A stretch of DNA of 64,000 nucleotides, taken from contig JAPJBO010000849.1 of assembly GCA_030068145.1 (NCBI GenBank), positions 1-64,000 on the forward strand. The letters are read 5' to 3'. Position 1 is the stretch's first letter. Each line of letters begins with the position of its first letter. Below, piece after piece: positions 31,915-44,967 of the stretch. The translations under genes were made by a program, and so were the position numbers. The notes beneath the pieces are model-generated. The model was not told where the DNA came from, did not search any database, and saw only the letters and a list, made by a program, of their open reading frames with translations. This DNA is from Diplonema papillatum (lineage: Eukaryota; Euglenozoa; Diplonemea; Diplonemida; Diplonemidae).

Positions 31915-32611
31915 AAAAAAAAGTCTTGAAGGGTACGGCAGACTCTCTTAAGGTAGCCAAATGCCTCGTCTTCTAGTTAAAGACGCGCATGAATGGGGAA
32001 CGGCCGGAGCCTCTTTGCTCCTGCGGTACCTGGGTTGTGTATGTACAAACACCAGGGAACCTGCACATACTCCTCTGTACGCCGAAGGGAAACGTACCCC
32101 CTTAGGCCCACGGACCAGGCACTGAAAAGACCCTGCATTTCACATCAAAAGGAAAAGGCCGTTCACTCCGAAAAACGAGTTTCATGCGAGCTTTCACTCC
32201 AACACACACACACACACAAAAAAAAGTTTGATTGTCGGCAACAAATAAGGTAGCTGCTGTTTTGTGTCGGTGCTCTCCAGCCGGCTTCTCAGATCCGGGT
32301 AACCGTAGTGCCTGAGCAAGTCAATGAGATACCGGTACACCATCCATTCCACACTCTGGTGCTCCCGTCGTAGTAGTACGAAACCTGTTGAAAGACAACC
32401 CGAAGACAGACACACGCTGAGCATCGAAACCCAGATAACTCCGATGCTCAAGTGGAACATCCAATGCGTTTTTTTTCAAGACAAACCTCGCAAAGAAGTC
32501 GGGACGGAAACAAGTGCAACACGTCAACAAAAAAAGGGAGCAGGACCGTGTCCGCTCAGCCGCTCTCTCCTTCAGAAAACACACTCTGCAGTCTCTTAAG
32601 TATTCTTGTTG

Positions 32612-32745
32612 CATAAGCACCTGCTTTGTGGGAAACACTTGAGGAGGCTGCCAGCTGCAAAATATCGAAAAGGAGGGAAATGTGCTGTAGCCCACACGAA
32701 ACACAGGTGAAACTGGGTTCGCGTAAGCGTTCAACAAAAAAAAGA
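32612..32745 (+). repeat. Dispersed ~190-bp repeat (AAGCACCTGCTTTG head), copy 2
   Basis: GCATAAGCACCTGCTTTGTGGGAA through TGTGCTGTAGCCCACACGAAACACAGGTG to GCGTAAGCGTTCAAC. The 3' third is missing relative to 13561-13750. Confidence 0.75.
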
Positions 32746-33855
32746 AAAAGCCGCATCCGTTGAATAAGGAGCTCGCCCTTGCAAGACTCGAGTGTGTTCT
32801 TCCTTGAAAGGTGGACAATGCAAGCGATCCCGGACTTGCAGGCGTCAATGCGGGCATGCACCGTCCTCGGGCTAGGGTTACTCTGAAGCGTTGTTGTCGC
32901 CTGCCATTCCGTCGTAAAGATCGAGTACTTGCGGTGATGTTGGGGCTTGGTCTTCTTGCGATTCTGATGCCCCCCGGCTGAGTTCCAAGGCACGCCTGTT
33001 TCCCGCCCTTGAGCACTTGCTCCTGTTCCCGGCTCTTTGCCACTCAGAACACCCCCGCACAGTTAGATACATTTGCAACGGAGTTGCGTTGCGCTCTCCT
33101 CCTCCCCCGGAAAGACCCAAAAGAAAAGTTTCACACGCAAACTTTCACGCTTAAACACAGCGCTTGAAATGCACAACGGGGCAAGCATACTTTCCGCAAA
33201 AGCACCCCTTCGGCGTAGAAAGGTTCTCGAAATAAAAAAAAAAAAAGACTACATATTGAGACGGGGCAAACCTTCAAGCAAGCCCAGGTCAAAGGCTGGA
33301 GCTTTGTCAGCGGAGGTTCGCCCTTTTTGTATTGGCAGGGGTAAGGAGACACCATACAAAGCCCACAGCCGGAAAAAGAAAAGAAGACGGCCCCGCACCG
33401 GGGCGCCATTCGACGCCAAGTATATTTCAAGTATCTGCGAACAGCGGAAGGGGGGGGGGTGGGGGAAGCGGGTTGAAAAAAACACACGTATACACACACG
33501 CGAACGAAAACAAAAAAGAAGAACATTCAGTGCGCAAAAACTGGCGCCAACTCACCGAATGATCAGCACATGTTGCACATCCTACGAACAAGGGGTGACT
33601 GCACGCTTTGCTCCCCCAATGGGAGACAAGGCGGGGCGAGAAACGCGATAATCCGGCAGAAAGATGCCAGCCCGGCCAAAAAAAAAAAAAAAAAACGAAA
33701 GTTGTTATGAACTGTGAACACACAAACCTAGCGACAGTGAACAAGCTAGCGACATGGCCCCTTTTCACCCATCTACTACCCAAACCACCGGGCTTTAAAT
33801 ATTTGGTTCTCCGTCCCCCCCCCCCCTTCAACCCAAGAAACATTTTCCCCCCTCG
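32746..33855. other. Gene-free region
   Basis: No recognised gene. The sequence at 33827-33852 (CAACCCAAGAAACATTTTCC after a C run) is the 3' end of the ~280-bp repeat seen at 24324 and 40712. Confidence 0.4.
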
Positions 33856-34056
33856 GCATAGTGGTCAAACGATTCGTATGCGATAATAATTATCGCATTA
33901 TCGCACAAAATTGGCGCTGCGATAATATGCGATAGTCCATAGTACTGTATTTGCCCAGGTTTTAAGCGTGCGATAATGCGAATGAAAATGCGATAATTGG
34001 TGCCAAAATCCCAAATGCGATAGTATGCGATAATGCCAATCGTTTGACCACTATGC
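33856..34056. mobile_element. MITE with 19-bp perfect terminal inverted repeats and GATAAT motifs
   Basis: Left end GCATAGTGGTCAAACGATT (33856-33874); right end is its exact inverse (34038-34056). The 163-bp interior is dense in TGCGATAAT/ATTATCGCA words on both strands. No coding capacity. The target duplication is not clear. Confidence 0.88.
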
Positions 34057-35985
34057 GGTCATCACGGGAAACGGCCATTCGATCATGGCAGGCTGCTTCG
34101 GGTCAGCGGGTCTCAAGACGTTTGGCCCTGAAGTAGCAGGAGTGGATTATGAATCGACTGTCTGGCAAAACTACCACGAACCAGATGCAAAGCTTCCCTG
34201 GGTCGCAGCGTAAAACGTCACGGAAGTCGTAAACTGGGGCCCATCAACTTTTTTACTTTCACTCTGAAAAAACAAAGATCGACCCCCGAAAGGGAAGGAA
34301 GGGGGGGATGGTACTCTTACAAAGTCTCGCAAGCGAGCTGAACTACGAAATAGTCTAAAGAGAAAGAGCGAACTCTAACAGAAAAAAAAAGAGCAAAGAA
34401 CCGACGAGCCAGACGCGCTTGAACGTGGTACACCCAAGGACCTTTTCCGTCTTCTTTTTTCAACCCGTTGTGGCATTTTCCTTCGTTTCCACATTTCTTT
34501 CCCTTCGGCTTCTTTTAAAGCCAAGCAAAGGAACACGTAGACAATCGTGACTCAACACCGAAACCTTACGAAAGGTCGGTAGTGAAGCGGTCACCTTGTG
34601 CGTTTTTGTTTCTTCCCCCCCACCTCCCCTGACCCTATACTCAGTTTTCTTCGCTCAACCTTTCGCTTTACTTTGCATTCTACAGGAATGTCACGACGAA
34701 TCGTGGCAGTCCTCCCTGTTCAACGAAGTAGTCGACGACGATCAATCCCCCGGTAAGGGGCAAACTTCCCACTTTCCATGCTTCACGTTTTTCAAAGGAT
34801 TGCTTCCCCCCCCCCCTTCCTCTCCACATACCCATTCCAAGCACGTTCTTGCAACCCCCCTTCCTCTCCACCCCACCCGTCGGTTTCATTTATTGTTCCC
34901 CGCCTCCTTTTTTCCCCCCTTCGCCCAACTTTTTTATTTCTCTTCTTGTTTTTCCGACAGCGAATATCCATTGTTCTTTACATTAGAAGTTCAACAGCTC
35001 CATCCCGTAGCTGTGCTGCCACCCCGTTTCTTTTTCACGTTTTCATTCTTCCTTTACCATTTACTTCACCCCTGCTTTTGCCCCCTTTCGAGTTCGATTT
35101 CACCAGCTCCCCAATTATTTCTTACCCTTCCAATTCCCCTAAAACAAGACCCAGCGTCGTCACGCATCCTTCCCCACAAACCAACATTTCTATTCCAGAA
35201 CACGAAAGCAGATATATTCTCTAGCGTACTTATCACAGCCGTTTTCCTGCTCATAACGACACAGGTTCTGAAGAACCATGCCAATTCGTCGTATTTCACC
35301 CCCCGAAAAGCGAGACTGGGACCGCTTGTGGTTTGAATACCATCGACCCATGTCTTGTACTTCAAAATTAGAAAAACCTTTTGCGTGCTTTGGAAGGGCA
35401 GTATTTTCGTACAAACCCGAGAGCTGTCAAGCGATACTTTTACTCTCGAAAAAGGAAACGCCTGTGCCCCTTCCCCGGGTTGTCCAGAAAACAAAGGAAA
35501 AAACAGGGCTAAGGGTAGGGAAAATCAGGGCTGGTTCTTTTCAACGCTCCGTTCCCATTTCCCGTATTTTCATTGTTTCACAGACCCGGTCTTCGAGGCC
35601 GTGACTTAACTCCTGAGAAAATGGTACACTTGAGAAACCGGAAACCCTTTAAACAGAACCTCTTAGCCACACAATAAGCGCCAAAAAAAAAAAAAAAAAA
35701 ATAGCTGGAAGCACACAGTTATTCAAAAAATATCCCCCGAGTTCTCCGAGAAATCGGACTTGTGTCAGACGCTCGCGCGACGAAAAAAAAAAAAAGACAA
35801 AAATACAAAGAACTTGCACTCTAAAAAGTGTCGCGAAACCCAAGCACCACTCTGCGAGAAAATACATATAAACGCGGACAACAGACCGGTACGGGCTACA
35901 AGGCAACCCCTGCTCAACTTGTAGAACGTGGGGGGCCCAAGACTACACTCCACGAAGGAATGTACTTGGTGTCGGTCACAAACAG
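34057..35985. other. Gene-free, pyrimidine-rich region
   Basis: 34590-35220 is strongly C/T-rich on the plus strand, giving a 246-codon frame (34596-35336) of low complexity that matches no family. It includes an exon-like segment at 34686-34752. CCCATTCCAAGCACGTTCTTGC at 34831 recurs at 55819 and, diverged, at 58526. Confidence 0.4.
34686..34752 (+). other. Exon-like segment with splice-site consensus (67 nt)
   Basis: Preceded by a long pyrimidine tract ending TTTGCATTCTACAG and followed by GTAAGG. In the open frame it reads ECHDESWQSSLFNEVVDDDQ, an acidic, compositionally normal peptide that stands out from the Ser/Pro/Phe-rich surroundings. No family recognised. Confidence 0.25.
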
Positions 35986-36142
35986 TCCCGGACATGGCTA
36001 GCCATAACCCATAACGAAAGCGTGCACGAAATATACAACCCGTAACCACATAGCCCTCTCTTGCTCTAAGAGAACCCGGAGACCTAAAACCCTGGAATTT
36101 CTCTAAGAGAACCCGGAGACCTAAAACCCTGGAATTTCAAGC
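35986..36142 (+). repeat. SINE-like repeat with CATGGCTAGCC head plus conserved tail, copy 2
   Basis: Same head and tail as 29607-29768. A 38-bp stretch (from CTCTAAGAGAACCCGGAGACC to TGGAATTT) is duplicated in tandem at ~36069-36137. Confidence 0.78.
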
Positions 36143-36202
36143 GAACTTTAACTCTAAAAAGCAGAGAATGGGCGGGGGGGTTCTCGCCGCACGAATCTTA
36201 CT

Positions 36203-36257
36203 GGAATGGTCAACCGGAGACTCTAAAACACCGAACCTTTAAGCCACAATAAACGCG
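36203..36257 (+). repeat. Conserved tail core, subfamily II
   Basis: GGTCAACCGGAGACTCTAAAACACCGAACC, then TTTAAGCCACAATAAACGC. A diverged subfamily I copy follows at 36279-36333. Confidence 0.7.
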
Positions 36258-36583
36258 GGGGGGAAAGAAAAAAGGAACGTCTCCCGGACGCTTAAGAATC
36301 CCGGAGCTTCAAGCTGACTTTTACTCAAAAAGATAGCAGCCAACCTTCACTCAAAAGAAGAAGAAGAAAAAAAAGATAAGGGCCAAAGAACAGGTCAGCC
36401 TTAACGACGGCTTGTCTTCGCTGGAAAAAGGAAAAAAAAAAAAAACACACACACAGAGCTCCCACTCTGAACACCTTTCCTCTCTGGCCGCCCAACTAAA
36501 GCTTCTTCCCCTTCCCCGGAAGCAACAAGGTTTCCCCCCTCGGTGTTCAAAGTCGAAATAACAGTCTAATCCAGTAGTCTATT

Positions 36584-36742
36584 AGGGGGGGGTCGAATAA
36601 TTGCACTCTGTATTATTATTCGATTTGCCGAATACTTAAAAAAGTTCCGGGTAGCCGAACGGTAGCCGGATCAAAATATAGTGGTAGTGTTTTTAGGCAA
36701 CCAGACATGTGTCGAATAAATGTTATTATTCGACTCCCCCTC
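36584..36742. mobile_element. MITE of the GGGGTCGAATAAT family, copy 1
   Basis: Opens GGGGGGGTCGAATAAT and closes ATTATTCGACTCCCCC. The interior matches the inverse of 60038-60158 (blocks TAGCCGAACGGTAGC, GTGGTAGTGTTTTTAG, CAACCAGAC). It contains an extra ~35-bp inner GAATAAT/ATTATTC hairpin absent from copy 2. Confidence 0.8.
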
Positions 36743-37133
36743 TTTGGGACACCGCGCTTCGATTAGTAAAAGACAAAAAATGCAGAGTCTCCAACCGGCA
36801 GTGATGATGCATCTAACACACGAAACAGTGTGCTGTTTTCAGCCGGAAAAAAATGTTCTTGAAAACCCGACCGGCGGCTGGTAATCAGCGGGCTGATTAT
36901 TGGAAGGTCTGCCGATCAGACGGTTTTTGCAACAAGATCTTGATTCCCATCGTACCCGGTTTGTGCGCCTAGCTGATTTCGCCAAAGCTTGCACTGGCGA
37001 AAATCGGCTGATTTTGTGCGAGTCTGCCGGTAAAAAGAAAGGGCTCGAAATTTAATTAGCCGGCAAGCCGGCTGATCGCGCGCACAATGTACTGTAGAGA
37101 GAAAAAAAAAAAAAAAGAAGAAACCGTGCCGGA

Positions 37134-37282
<149 letters not shown>

Positions 37283-37473
37283 TTTTGGGGTCTCGTTCTG
37301 CTGAAAAGAGACATGGGGGCTGGTGGGGGGCCAGAAAGTGCAAGTGAGTGTGTGTAGTTCTTGCACGCCACCGCTGTCGCCGGTTTTGCTGTATACTAAT
37401 GCCGTCTGCCCACCCCTTCCACCACCCACCCTCTCTCCCCCTTTTCTTTTCAAAGAAGTCCGGCTGTCCTGAG

Positions 37474-37664
37474 GGGGAACATTTCCGGAACAGCGAATGC
37501 ACGGTAGTGTGGTGTTATACAAAACACACTGGGGACCTCGCTTCATGTACACGCGATTGGATGAAAGCGACTCTTATCTGGCAGCCGTGTCAGTTGTCAG
37601 TTGGTGCCAAGCCGTCCGCGCTGTCATGTTCAACAGTGCAAGACCAAAACTCCGGAAATGTTTG
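37474..37664. repeat. ~210-bp terminally inverted element, copy 5 (diverged)
   Basis: GGGGAACATTTCCGGAACAGCG on the left and AAAACTCCGGAAATGTTTG on the right; interior poorly conserved. Confidence 0.6.
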
Positions 37665-37825
37665 TCGCCTTTTTGTTTTCTTTTTTCGGCTAGCATCGCG
37701 AAAAATTTACAAATAGGAAAACGGCAAAAAAAAAGGAGTTCAAAAATGAGTACCATCCAATACTCGAGAATACTCCCAGAAAATAGAAATAGGCATTCAG
37801 AAGCTGAACGAAAGCACGTGCGGTC

Positions 37826-37880
37826 CGCAAAAAAGCCCGGAGACTTTAAAAGTCCTGGGTTCTCAAGCGAACTTTCACCT
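37826..37880 (+). repeat. Conserved 54-nt tail core, subfamily I
   Basis: GCCCGGAGACTTTAAAAGTCCTGGG, then TTCTCAAGCGAACTTTCACCTC. Confidence 0.65.
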
Positions 37881-38183
37881 CTCCCCTGTCTAAACACAAC
37901 ACAACCACCTAACTAAAGGTATCCCCCCCAACTTTCGGGTTGCATAAAGCGCCTGCTTAGAGAGCTACCACCCGGAGCCACGTTAAAAGACCCGGGGGGG
38001 GTGTGTTCAAGCCGACTTCGGCGGAGTTTTTTCGCCCCCACGAAAAGAAGAAGAGAAAAAAAACGGTAAAACTGAGTGAGTCGCGCGGAAACACCGCAAC
38101 GACAAATGATGATGATTCTTAACCCCTCGTCAAATAAACTCCAAACAAAACACTTGCAGGGACGGTGATACGTTCTGGAAGAA

Positions 38184-38472
38184 GAAGAAGAAGCAAAAGG
38201 CCGCTCCGGGTCCAGGAACGTGACGGTCAACCACAGCTTGCAAGGCTTGAGTCGGAGGCAGCACAGTGCCACAACCCCGTCCGCTCTGCCCTGTGACTGA
38301 CATCTCGACGAGCTTGTGTTCAGCGCAAGCGCCAAGCCCCAAGGTGCGCCATGCCTTGATGCTTTAGTTTGGGAAATCGGTAGCCACTTGACCCGTAGGC
38401 CCGTGGCTCTGCAGTACCGCCGAACACGTGAAGCTTGGCTCCCGTGTAGCAGGCTTTCCCTGGTACCAATAC
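38184..38472 (-). mobile_element. (TTC)n-tailed SINE, copy with 17-bp target duplication
   Basis: Minus-strand retroposon: 5' end GGTACCAGGGAAAGCC, body ~265 bp, 3' tail of TTC repeats (GAA on plus). GATACGTTCTGGAAGAA occurs at 38167-38183 and 38473-38489. No coding potential. A 5' pol III promoter could not be confirmed. Confidence 0.9.
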
Positions 38473-39086
38473 GATACGTTCTGGAAGAAAAAAGAGCGAG
38501 GCCGGGTCTCTTAAACCTCGAAGTACTCCAATACCGCAATGGGTGCGCAAACCTTTAAAGGTACTTTTAATGACACCGTGCTTGCCGAGGCCGACGGGGG
38601 CTTTCGGTTGTGGTATAATAAGGACAGGAGGCTGCGCGCATGACAAACCACCCCTCAAACATCAAACTAAGATTCCCCCGCCACCTTCCCGCCTCCTGCA
38701 CAGTGTCGAACCACTTTTGCAAAAAGGCCCAAAGCAAACGGCCGAACAGAGATGCGATTCCTTGCGCTCCCAATGAAAGGAGCCGTGTTGCCCTATGGTT
38801 ACCCGGTGACTTGTCCCGGCGTTTTACACTCAAAAAAAAGGGGGGTAAAAACTCGAATCGAGAGAACCCTGGCGCACCGTGCTTCAAGAAGCCTTCAACA
38901 CGGAAAGAAAGCCTCTATCGTCAAACCTGAACTTACTTCAATTGGACTCTCGTCCGACCCCCCCTCCTAGCACTTGCCTTTCTTCCCCCCCCGACTCCAA
39001 ATTGCTGTGCAAAATGTGAACTGACCCATCTTCATGGGGCAGTTCTTGTAGTGTACCGGTTCCTCGCCCACACCCACGTTTACTCT

Positions 39087-39400
<314 letters not shown>

Positions 39401-39408
39401 CACACACA

Positions 39409-40711
39409 GACACATAACATATAACACTGTCCTAATTATCTTACACGCCATATTGTGATGCAGCTCATTTTGCGTTGTTCTTATACCAAACAGTGTTTGA
39501 AACATGAAATGTTGGAGGAAATGCGCGGCTCGTCACCGCAATCCGTGACGAAGAAAGGACCAGCGGGCGACGAAGAACCTGCTGCGACAACGCATCGTCC
39601 TAGAGGCTTCTGCCCTGGGCGGGGTGGGTGGGTTGGCGTCCGGAAGTCGATGCAAAAACGCTAGAAACCTAGCTTAACGCCGCAGTCAACGCGAATCAAC
39701 CACCTTCAAGCGGTTTCCTTTTGAACGAGCACCTGCTTTGTGAGAAATACTCCAGAAGTCTTGGATCAAAAGTGTGGTAAAGGGGGGGGTAGTGCCGAGC
39801 GCAAGCGCTCGACAGAAAAACACCTCCTGCGTCGAAATAAGCACCCGGGCTGCCCCGTCGGGGTATTTCTTGGGCTAGAACCCTAGCTCAACACCGAGGA
39901 ATTGCCAAGCACCTTTCAGCGATGTGGCTGCCTTAGAAACAGTAGCGCGTCCCTTCACATCCAACGGTCCTGGTAAACAAGGCCGACCACACGCACTCTG
40001 CACCATCCTTCCCTTTGTTGGGAATAAAAAAAAAAAAAAAAAAAAAAAAGACGAAGCAAAAAAGATTGACCGGCAGCGACTGCCCGAAAAACGAAAAAAC
40101 CCTTGGATCCCCATTCAAGATCCCACCTTCTCACTACCCGATTCTCATCTAACCATATTTCTTTTTTTTTTTTTTTAAATTCTCTGTTTCAAGACTCAAC
40201 CACAGTTCGTGAGCGAACTGGAGTCTATAGCAATGCTGAGGAGGGCCTACCCCGTACCGTACGTTAGGTATGTGGATAATGGCCAGAAGGTGCCATCGAA
40301 CCACAAAGGTACCCACCGACTTCCCCTTCACGTGTAGCCGCCGCCTTTTAGCAACGCCTGGCGTGGTCATCCGGAGATCTCCTCTGGCGTTTCGAGCGCA
40401 CAATCGCTCTAGTAAGCGGCCCGACCCCCCCTTTTTTTCTTTTTGGAATCGTCGCGAAACGCACGAAGATTAGCTCGTCAAGAACCCGGTCCCCCCCCCT
40501 TCCTTCCCGTTTACATCTTTCCACCATCCATAGCTCCTTCTTCCCCCATCCAACTACTGGTCTGTCTTGCCTTTGCTTCCTGGGTCAACCGGAGACCACC
40601 CCCCAGTCTTTCAAGCGAAATCTAACTTCAAAAACCATCGAGTTTCTTGAATTTCTTAACCAACATATGTTGTGTATAACGCTTCGAGTACCCCCCCCCC
40701 CCAACCCGGGC
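39409..40711. other. Gene-free region
   Basis: A fragment of the AAGCACCTGCTTTG repeat at 39728-39770, an A run at 40027-40049, and a diverged tail core at 40582-40634 (GGTCAACCGGAGACC). No gene recognised. Confidence 0.45.
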
Positions 40712-40984
40712 TTCCTTTTTACCCCTGCAAACCCGTGAATAGGTGCTACGGGAGTATCTGGCAACCGCTGCTTAACAGTGCTCACGTGGGCGGTGTCTTC
40801 GGACAGCACCTCGTGATGTTCGCATCACAAAACAAAGAAGACAGTGAAATGGTCGTTACCTGGTCGGGTTTCGCTCGCGACCGTTTCCTGAACAATCCTT
40901 CACTAAATCCGCGGTTAAATAACCTGGCCTCAGTGGTGCAAGCACCACGCGCTCTTCAAACCCAAGAAACATTTTCCCCCCCCA
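40712..40984 (+). repeat. ~280-bp dispersed repeat, copy 2
   Basis: Near-identical to 24324-24626 without the extra ~31-nt block, and likewise preceded by a C run. Confidence 0.85.
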
Positions 40985-42179
40985 CTCTGTTTAAGTCTTA
41001 TATATTGAGATTTCCCTGCAAGACAAAGTTCCAACTACTCTAATTTAGACCGAAACCCGTAAAACAGGCAAAATTCGTAGTCAGGCGCTCTGCGTTGGCG
41101 TGTTCACGAGTCGCAGTTTGCCCCCGCGGGAAAAGTACATCTCATGCTTGCCATTTTCAAAAAATTCCGGTTTCACGACATGGGAGGGCAAATAACCATA
41201 CCCGTGGTCAAGTCACCCGGAGACTTTTCCCGATGACACGTCACCAAAGAATGTACCCATCACCGTTCGGTGACCGGCCTGTTCATCATGCACGCGCCAT
41301 CTGAGACACCGCAATTCCTACGAGCAGTGTACTTCCCCCGCGGGACTAAGGTCCTGACGAACACTAAACTGACCAGTCACACCGCTGTCATAGCTTCCGC
41401 ATTTGTGCTTCTTCGTCAGAAACAATCAGGAAGAGAATGACCCCGGTTTTCGGCACGCAAAACCGCGCTTGTTCGCTTCCTCAAATAAATGGGGTTCGTT
41501 TCGGAAACGCGAAATAGGTCACTTCTCTTTTATACACGACCCCCGAAATTCTACGGAACACACAGGCTCCAAAGAGTACCGTAACCAAAAGGCACGAAAC
41601 GACGCAGAGAGCAGATATGTCGCCGACAACGAAAAAAAAAAAAAAAAAAAAAAAAAACATGAACACTTCGCATTTTCTCGCTGCGCGAAGAGCTTTACGA
41701 CATGGATCTCTTTTTTTTTTAACGCATTTTCTCGCTGCGCGAAGAACTTTACGACATGGATCTCTTTTTTTTGGAATTGCCGGATGTTCGCACCCAGAGA
41801 CCTCCGGAGCTCCAAGCACAACCTATACACGACAACAAAGGTATCCGGCAACCACTTTCTGCCCGCGTACCTATCATTTCATCAACATGTTGCGAATAAA
41901 AAAAAATCTAAACCACAATAAACGCTAAAAGGAAATCCCCAATAGCCGTAGGCCACCCGGAGACTCTAAAACTTCGGAGAGCAACAAGTTGAGCTCCAAC
42001 ACGCTCTGTGGTACCCCGAAATTCGAAGTAACGAAGTACGCAAGAACTCTGCACAAACTATGCATCACGGGGTGGGGGCTACTTTTCGATGGCTGAGTGT
42101 GTAAACGGTCCTGTATAGCTTGCCACTGCGGCCAAAAGAAAGTCCAGTACACTTCTAAAACGTAGCCCTCGCCGTTCCA
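40985..42179. other. Gene-free region
   Basis: A direct duplication of ~50 nt (CATTTTCTCGCTGCGCGAAGA...CATGGATCTC) at 41671-41710 and 41724-41765. Tail-core fragments at 41207-41230 and 41905-41990. No gene recognised. Confidence 0.45.
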
Positions 42180-42590
42180 CAAACCCCGCACGAACTACGC
42201 GTGTGATGGACCTTTCTTCGGAGGGGCTCACGCACTCAAAGATCGACTTATACGCAGGAACTACGCAAAGCGGCAATCGCGGATAAGGCAACGAGTACAG
42301 AGCAGCCGTCGCGCAGAAAAGCAGTAAAGCGACCCGCGTCGCAGGTGGCACAAAACGTAGAAGCCCGTGCGGCAGGGAGTGGAGACGAGGTGATGCAAGA
42401 CGAAGGGAAGCGCGAAGCCCCCAGCCCGGACGGATCAACAAGACGCAAGACCAGGCGACCAAGAGAAGGAGGGACGCGACCCAGAGACCCGGGCTAAGTA
42501 GCTTGGAACTAGTGTGATGGACCTTTCTTCGGAGGGGCTCACGCACTCAAAGATCGACTTATACGCACGAACTACGCAATACGGGGTTTT
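42180..42590. repeat. Two ~68-bp units of the GTGTGATGGACC family, 330 bp apart
   Basis: GTGTGATGGACCTTTCTTCG through CACGCACTCAAAGATCGAC to GAACTACGC at ~42190-42263 and ~42512-42577. The second copy is preceded by ACCCGGGCTAAG...TTGGAACTAG, as is the array at 54161. Confidence 0.82.
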
Positions 42591-44150
42591 CGGGGTACCA
42601 CTCTGGCTGACTAGCACATGTGACAGTCGCCTTGTCCTTTCATCATGCGTCTTGGCCCAACACCAGAATTGAACAAGAAAACGAACAGTAGAGAAATGTA
42701 CTTTCAAATCAGTCTAGCATCTCACCGCCCCCTCACCCCCGAGAGTACAAACAATCGGCCAAGAAAGGTCAACAGGGGTTTGCTTTGCCTCTGCCAGTTA
42801 AATGAAGTCGTCCAAAGGTTTTTGGCGAACGAAAAGTGATTTCTACCCCATGTGCCGGCAACCCCTATAAAACCGAGAAGCTTCGGTCTGACTGAGCTAT
42901 TTGTTGACTTAAAAAATCTGGCGCAACTTCTCTCTTCCAGTTAGCTATCCTGGGGGTAGCTTCAGAGGGAACCAGGCACCCAGGTGGTTCCAGGGGTCTT
43001 TCGCCCCTGTACCCAGCTTTGACGTGGGAGGGCGCGACCTTCGCGCAACCGAATCTAATTCCCGACAAAATCGTTGCGTTGAAAAAACTGATGAAAATGT
43101 CTGGACTTTCAGATGAAGCAAATCTTGCGAAGAGTTTCACTGTCCGCAAAAGGCAAATCTGCTGCAGGGAATAAATGACCGGACCTCTTTAATTTTTTGC
43201 TGCCCACGATTGCGGGTGTCGGAATACCTAGCGTACCCCCTGAACCAGGACCGACCCCTCCCGCTCCCCTTTCGTGAGAAAAGCGAAGAATATAAAAGCT
43301 TTTTAGCCTGTTGTGTCAAAGAATAGCTGCAACTCAACTACTCTTTTCCACTTTTTTTCACTTCTTTTAGTTCCATTCTTCGAAGCGCCTTCAATCTTTA
43401 TATCCAGGTTTTGCAGACACCGTAGCCAGTCGCTGTACTACGATCCATCCTGGTTCACAAAGCTCTGCAGGGCTCCACTTCACGTGAGTTGGGGCAAGAG
43501 TAGTTCCCCCCCTCCCTACAAGGGTGGTCGTCCAGGCGGCTGCCTTGAGTTGCTCGTTTGTTTGTAAAGACTCCGTTCTTCTTCCACGACTTCCCGAACT
43601 AGAACGACACTCCTACTACTGTAGGACTCGTGCCGACTGGAGTTCCCGACCGTTGCATCAAAATGCGAGAACCTCGCTGACTTGACCACCGGCGGGTTCC
43701 CTCACCCTCCAGCGTTGGGGTTGAAGCCGCCTACCAAATAAATTGCCATCCATTTCATGACACCTCCCCGCACCCCCGCGGGCGAGATCGTGCTGTGCTC
43801 AGCCAGATCGTCCCACCCCCTTTGTCCCCCGCACCACAACACAACAGGACATTGGCTTGTCCTCCCCGCGCGTGGTCTCATCTCCTTGAGCAGTCCCTTT
43901 TTTCGTTTTCGTCGCAGCAACGAACCGCAAAACTCGAAAGGCAACCTGCCGGTAGGAAATCATCCGAAACGGTCATGTCCCACTCACTAAACAGGCTGGC
44001 TTCCCCCTCCGGCCGCGCGAATGCTGAAGTTCCAGCTTCCACCCTTCGGCACACGGGGGGGCTCCGGTTCGGCATTATTTGCATGCCAATTTTCGAGAAG
44101 ATGAGCTCACGCCCTTCGAATCTCTTTCTCTTCTTTATTATTATTATTTT
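42591..44150. other. Gene-free region
   Basis: No family-level coding match. It includes the exon-like segment at 43417-43483. Confidence 0.4.
43417..43483 (+). other. Exon-like segment with splice-site consensus (67 nt)
   Basis: Preceded by TATATCCAGGTTTTGCAG and followed by GTGAGT after CAC. In the open frame it reads HRSQSLYYDPSWFTKLCRAPLH (split here only for description). No homology recognised. Confidence 0.2.
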
Positions 44151-44380
44151 TTACGCTCCTGCTTTGTCCGAGATACTCGAGAAGACTGCCAGTTGCGAAA
44201 ATCTCAAAGGAGCCCAGTCTCGAGGGAGGTATATGTGCTGTAGCCCACACATAACACAGGTAAATTTGGGTTTAGTGGCGGGCGTAAGCGTTCGAACAAC
44301 AAAAGTTCCACTTTGTAGTTGTATTGTTTTTCTCCCCCCCTCTAGCTTCGAAGCTAGAAATGAGCACAAGGAAGTCCCTC
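44151..44380 (+). repeat. Dispersed ~190-bp repeat (AAGCACCTGCTTTG family), copy 3
   Basis: GCTCCTGCTTTGTCCGAGATACT through TGTGCTGTAGCCCACACATAA and GGCGGGCGTAAGCGTTCGAA to TAGTTGTATTGTTTTTCTCC and CTCTAGC. Contains ~20 extra bases in the middle. Confidence 0.75.
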
Positions 44381-44967
44381 GAGTATTTCCTTCTCAACAT
44401 GCAACTTTTGGATGGCAACGGAGAAGCGCCGTAGTAGCCCTCTTGATTGGCCGTGGCGTACCGCGGTATTGCGAAGTGAGCCATGCAGAGTATCTGTCGC
44501 GACAGCCTGCATTCGCTTGACACCACCCGTGACAAAGCGCGGCAGGGAATCAAGAAGTAGGTGGAATTACTGAGCTGCACGAAGTCGGACCAGAGTCGAA
44601 CACGGCCGTTTCCCAGTTACGTATCGCGTGCGCGAGCGAGAGGCGAGTGAGACGATGCCAAAAGGGGGAGGGACTCCCTTGTACGCCTGAGCAGCGGAAT
44701 TGCCCATAGTTCTTGCGAACACCGCGATTTTCGTCGAAAAACTCGCATTTTCTTGCAGAGTGCGTGCATCTTCCGGGGCAGAGTTCTTTTGCCAAAAACA
44801 GCCACCAGTAGCCACCGGTGGGGCCTCCAGTGGTGGCGAATTGGTGACTGCCCAACTGTGGAGGGAGGGCTTTAGCAGCAGGATTCTGGCAAAGAACCGC
44901 TTCCCCCCCCTTTTGGCATCATCCTTCCTTGGCGGCTTATCCGAACCTTTCGTCCATTTTTTTTTTT

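Noticed and set aside
34596-35336. 246-codon plus-strand frame
   Set aside because: Low-complexity Pro/Ser/Phe/Leu from a C/T-rich strand; no family resemblance and no convincing start.
41403-41921. 172-codon plus-strand frame
   Set aside because: Spans an A run and a direct duplication (41671-41765); no protein similarity.
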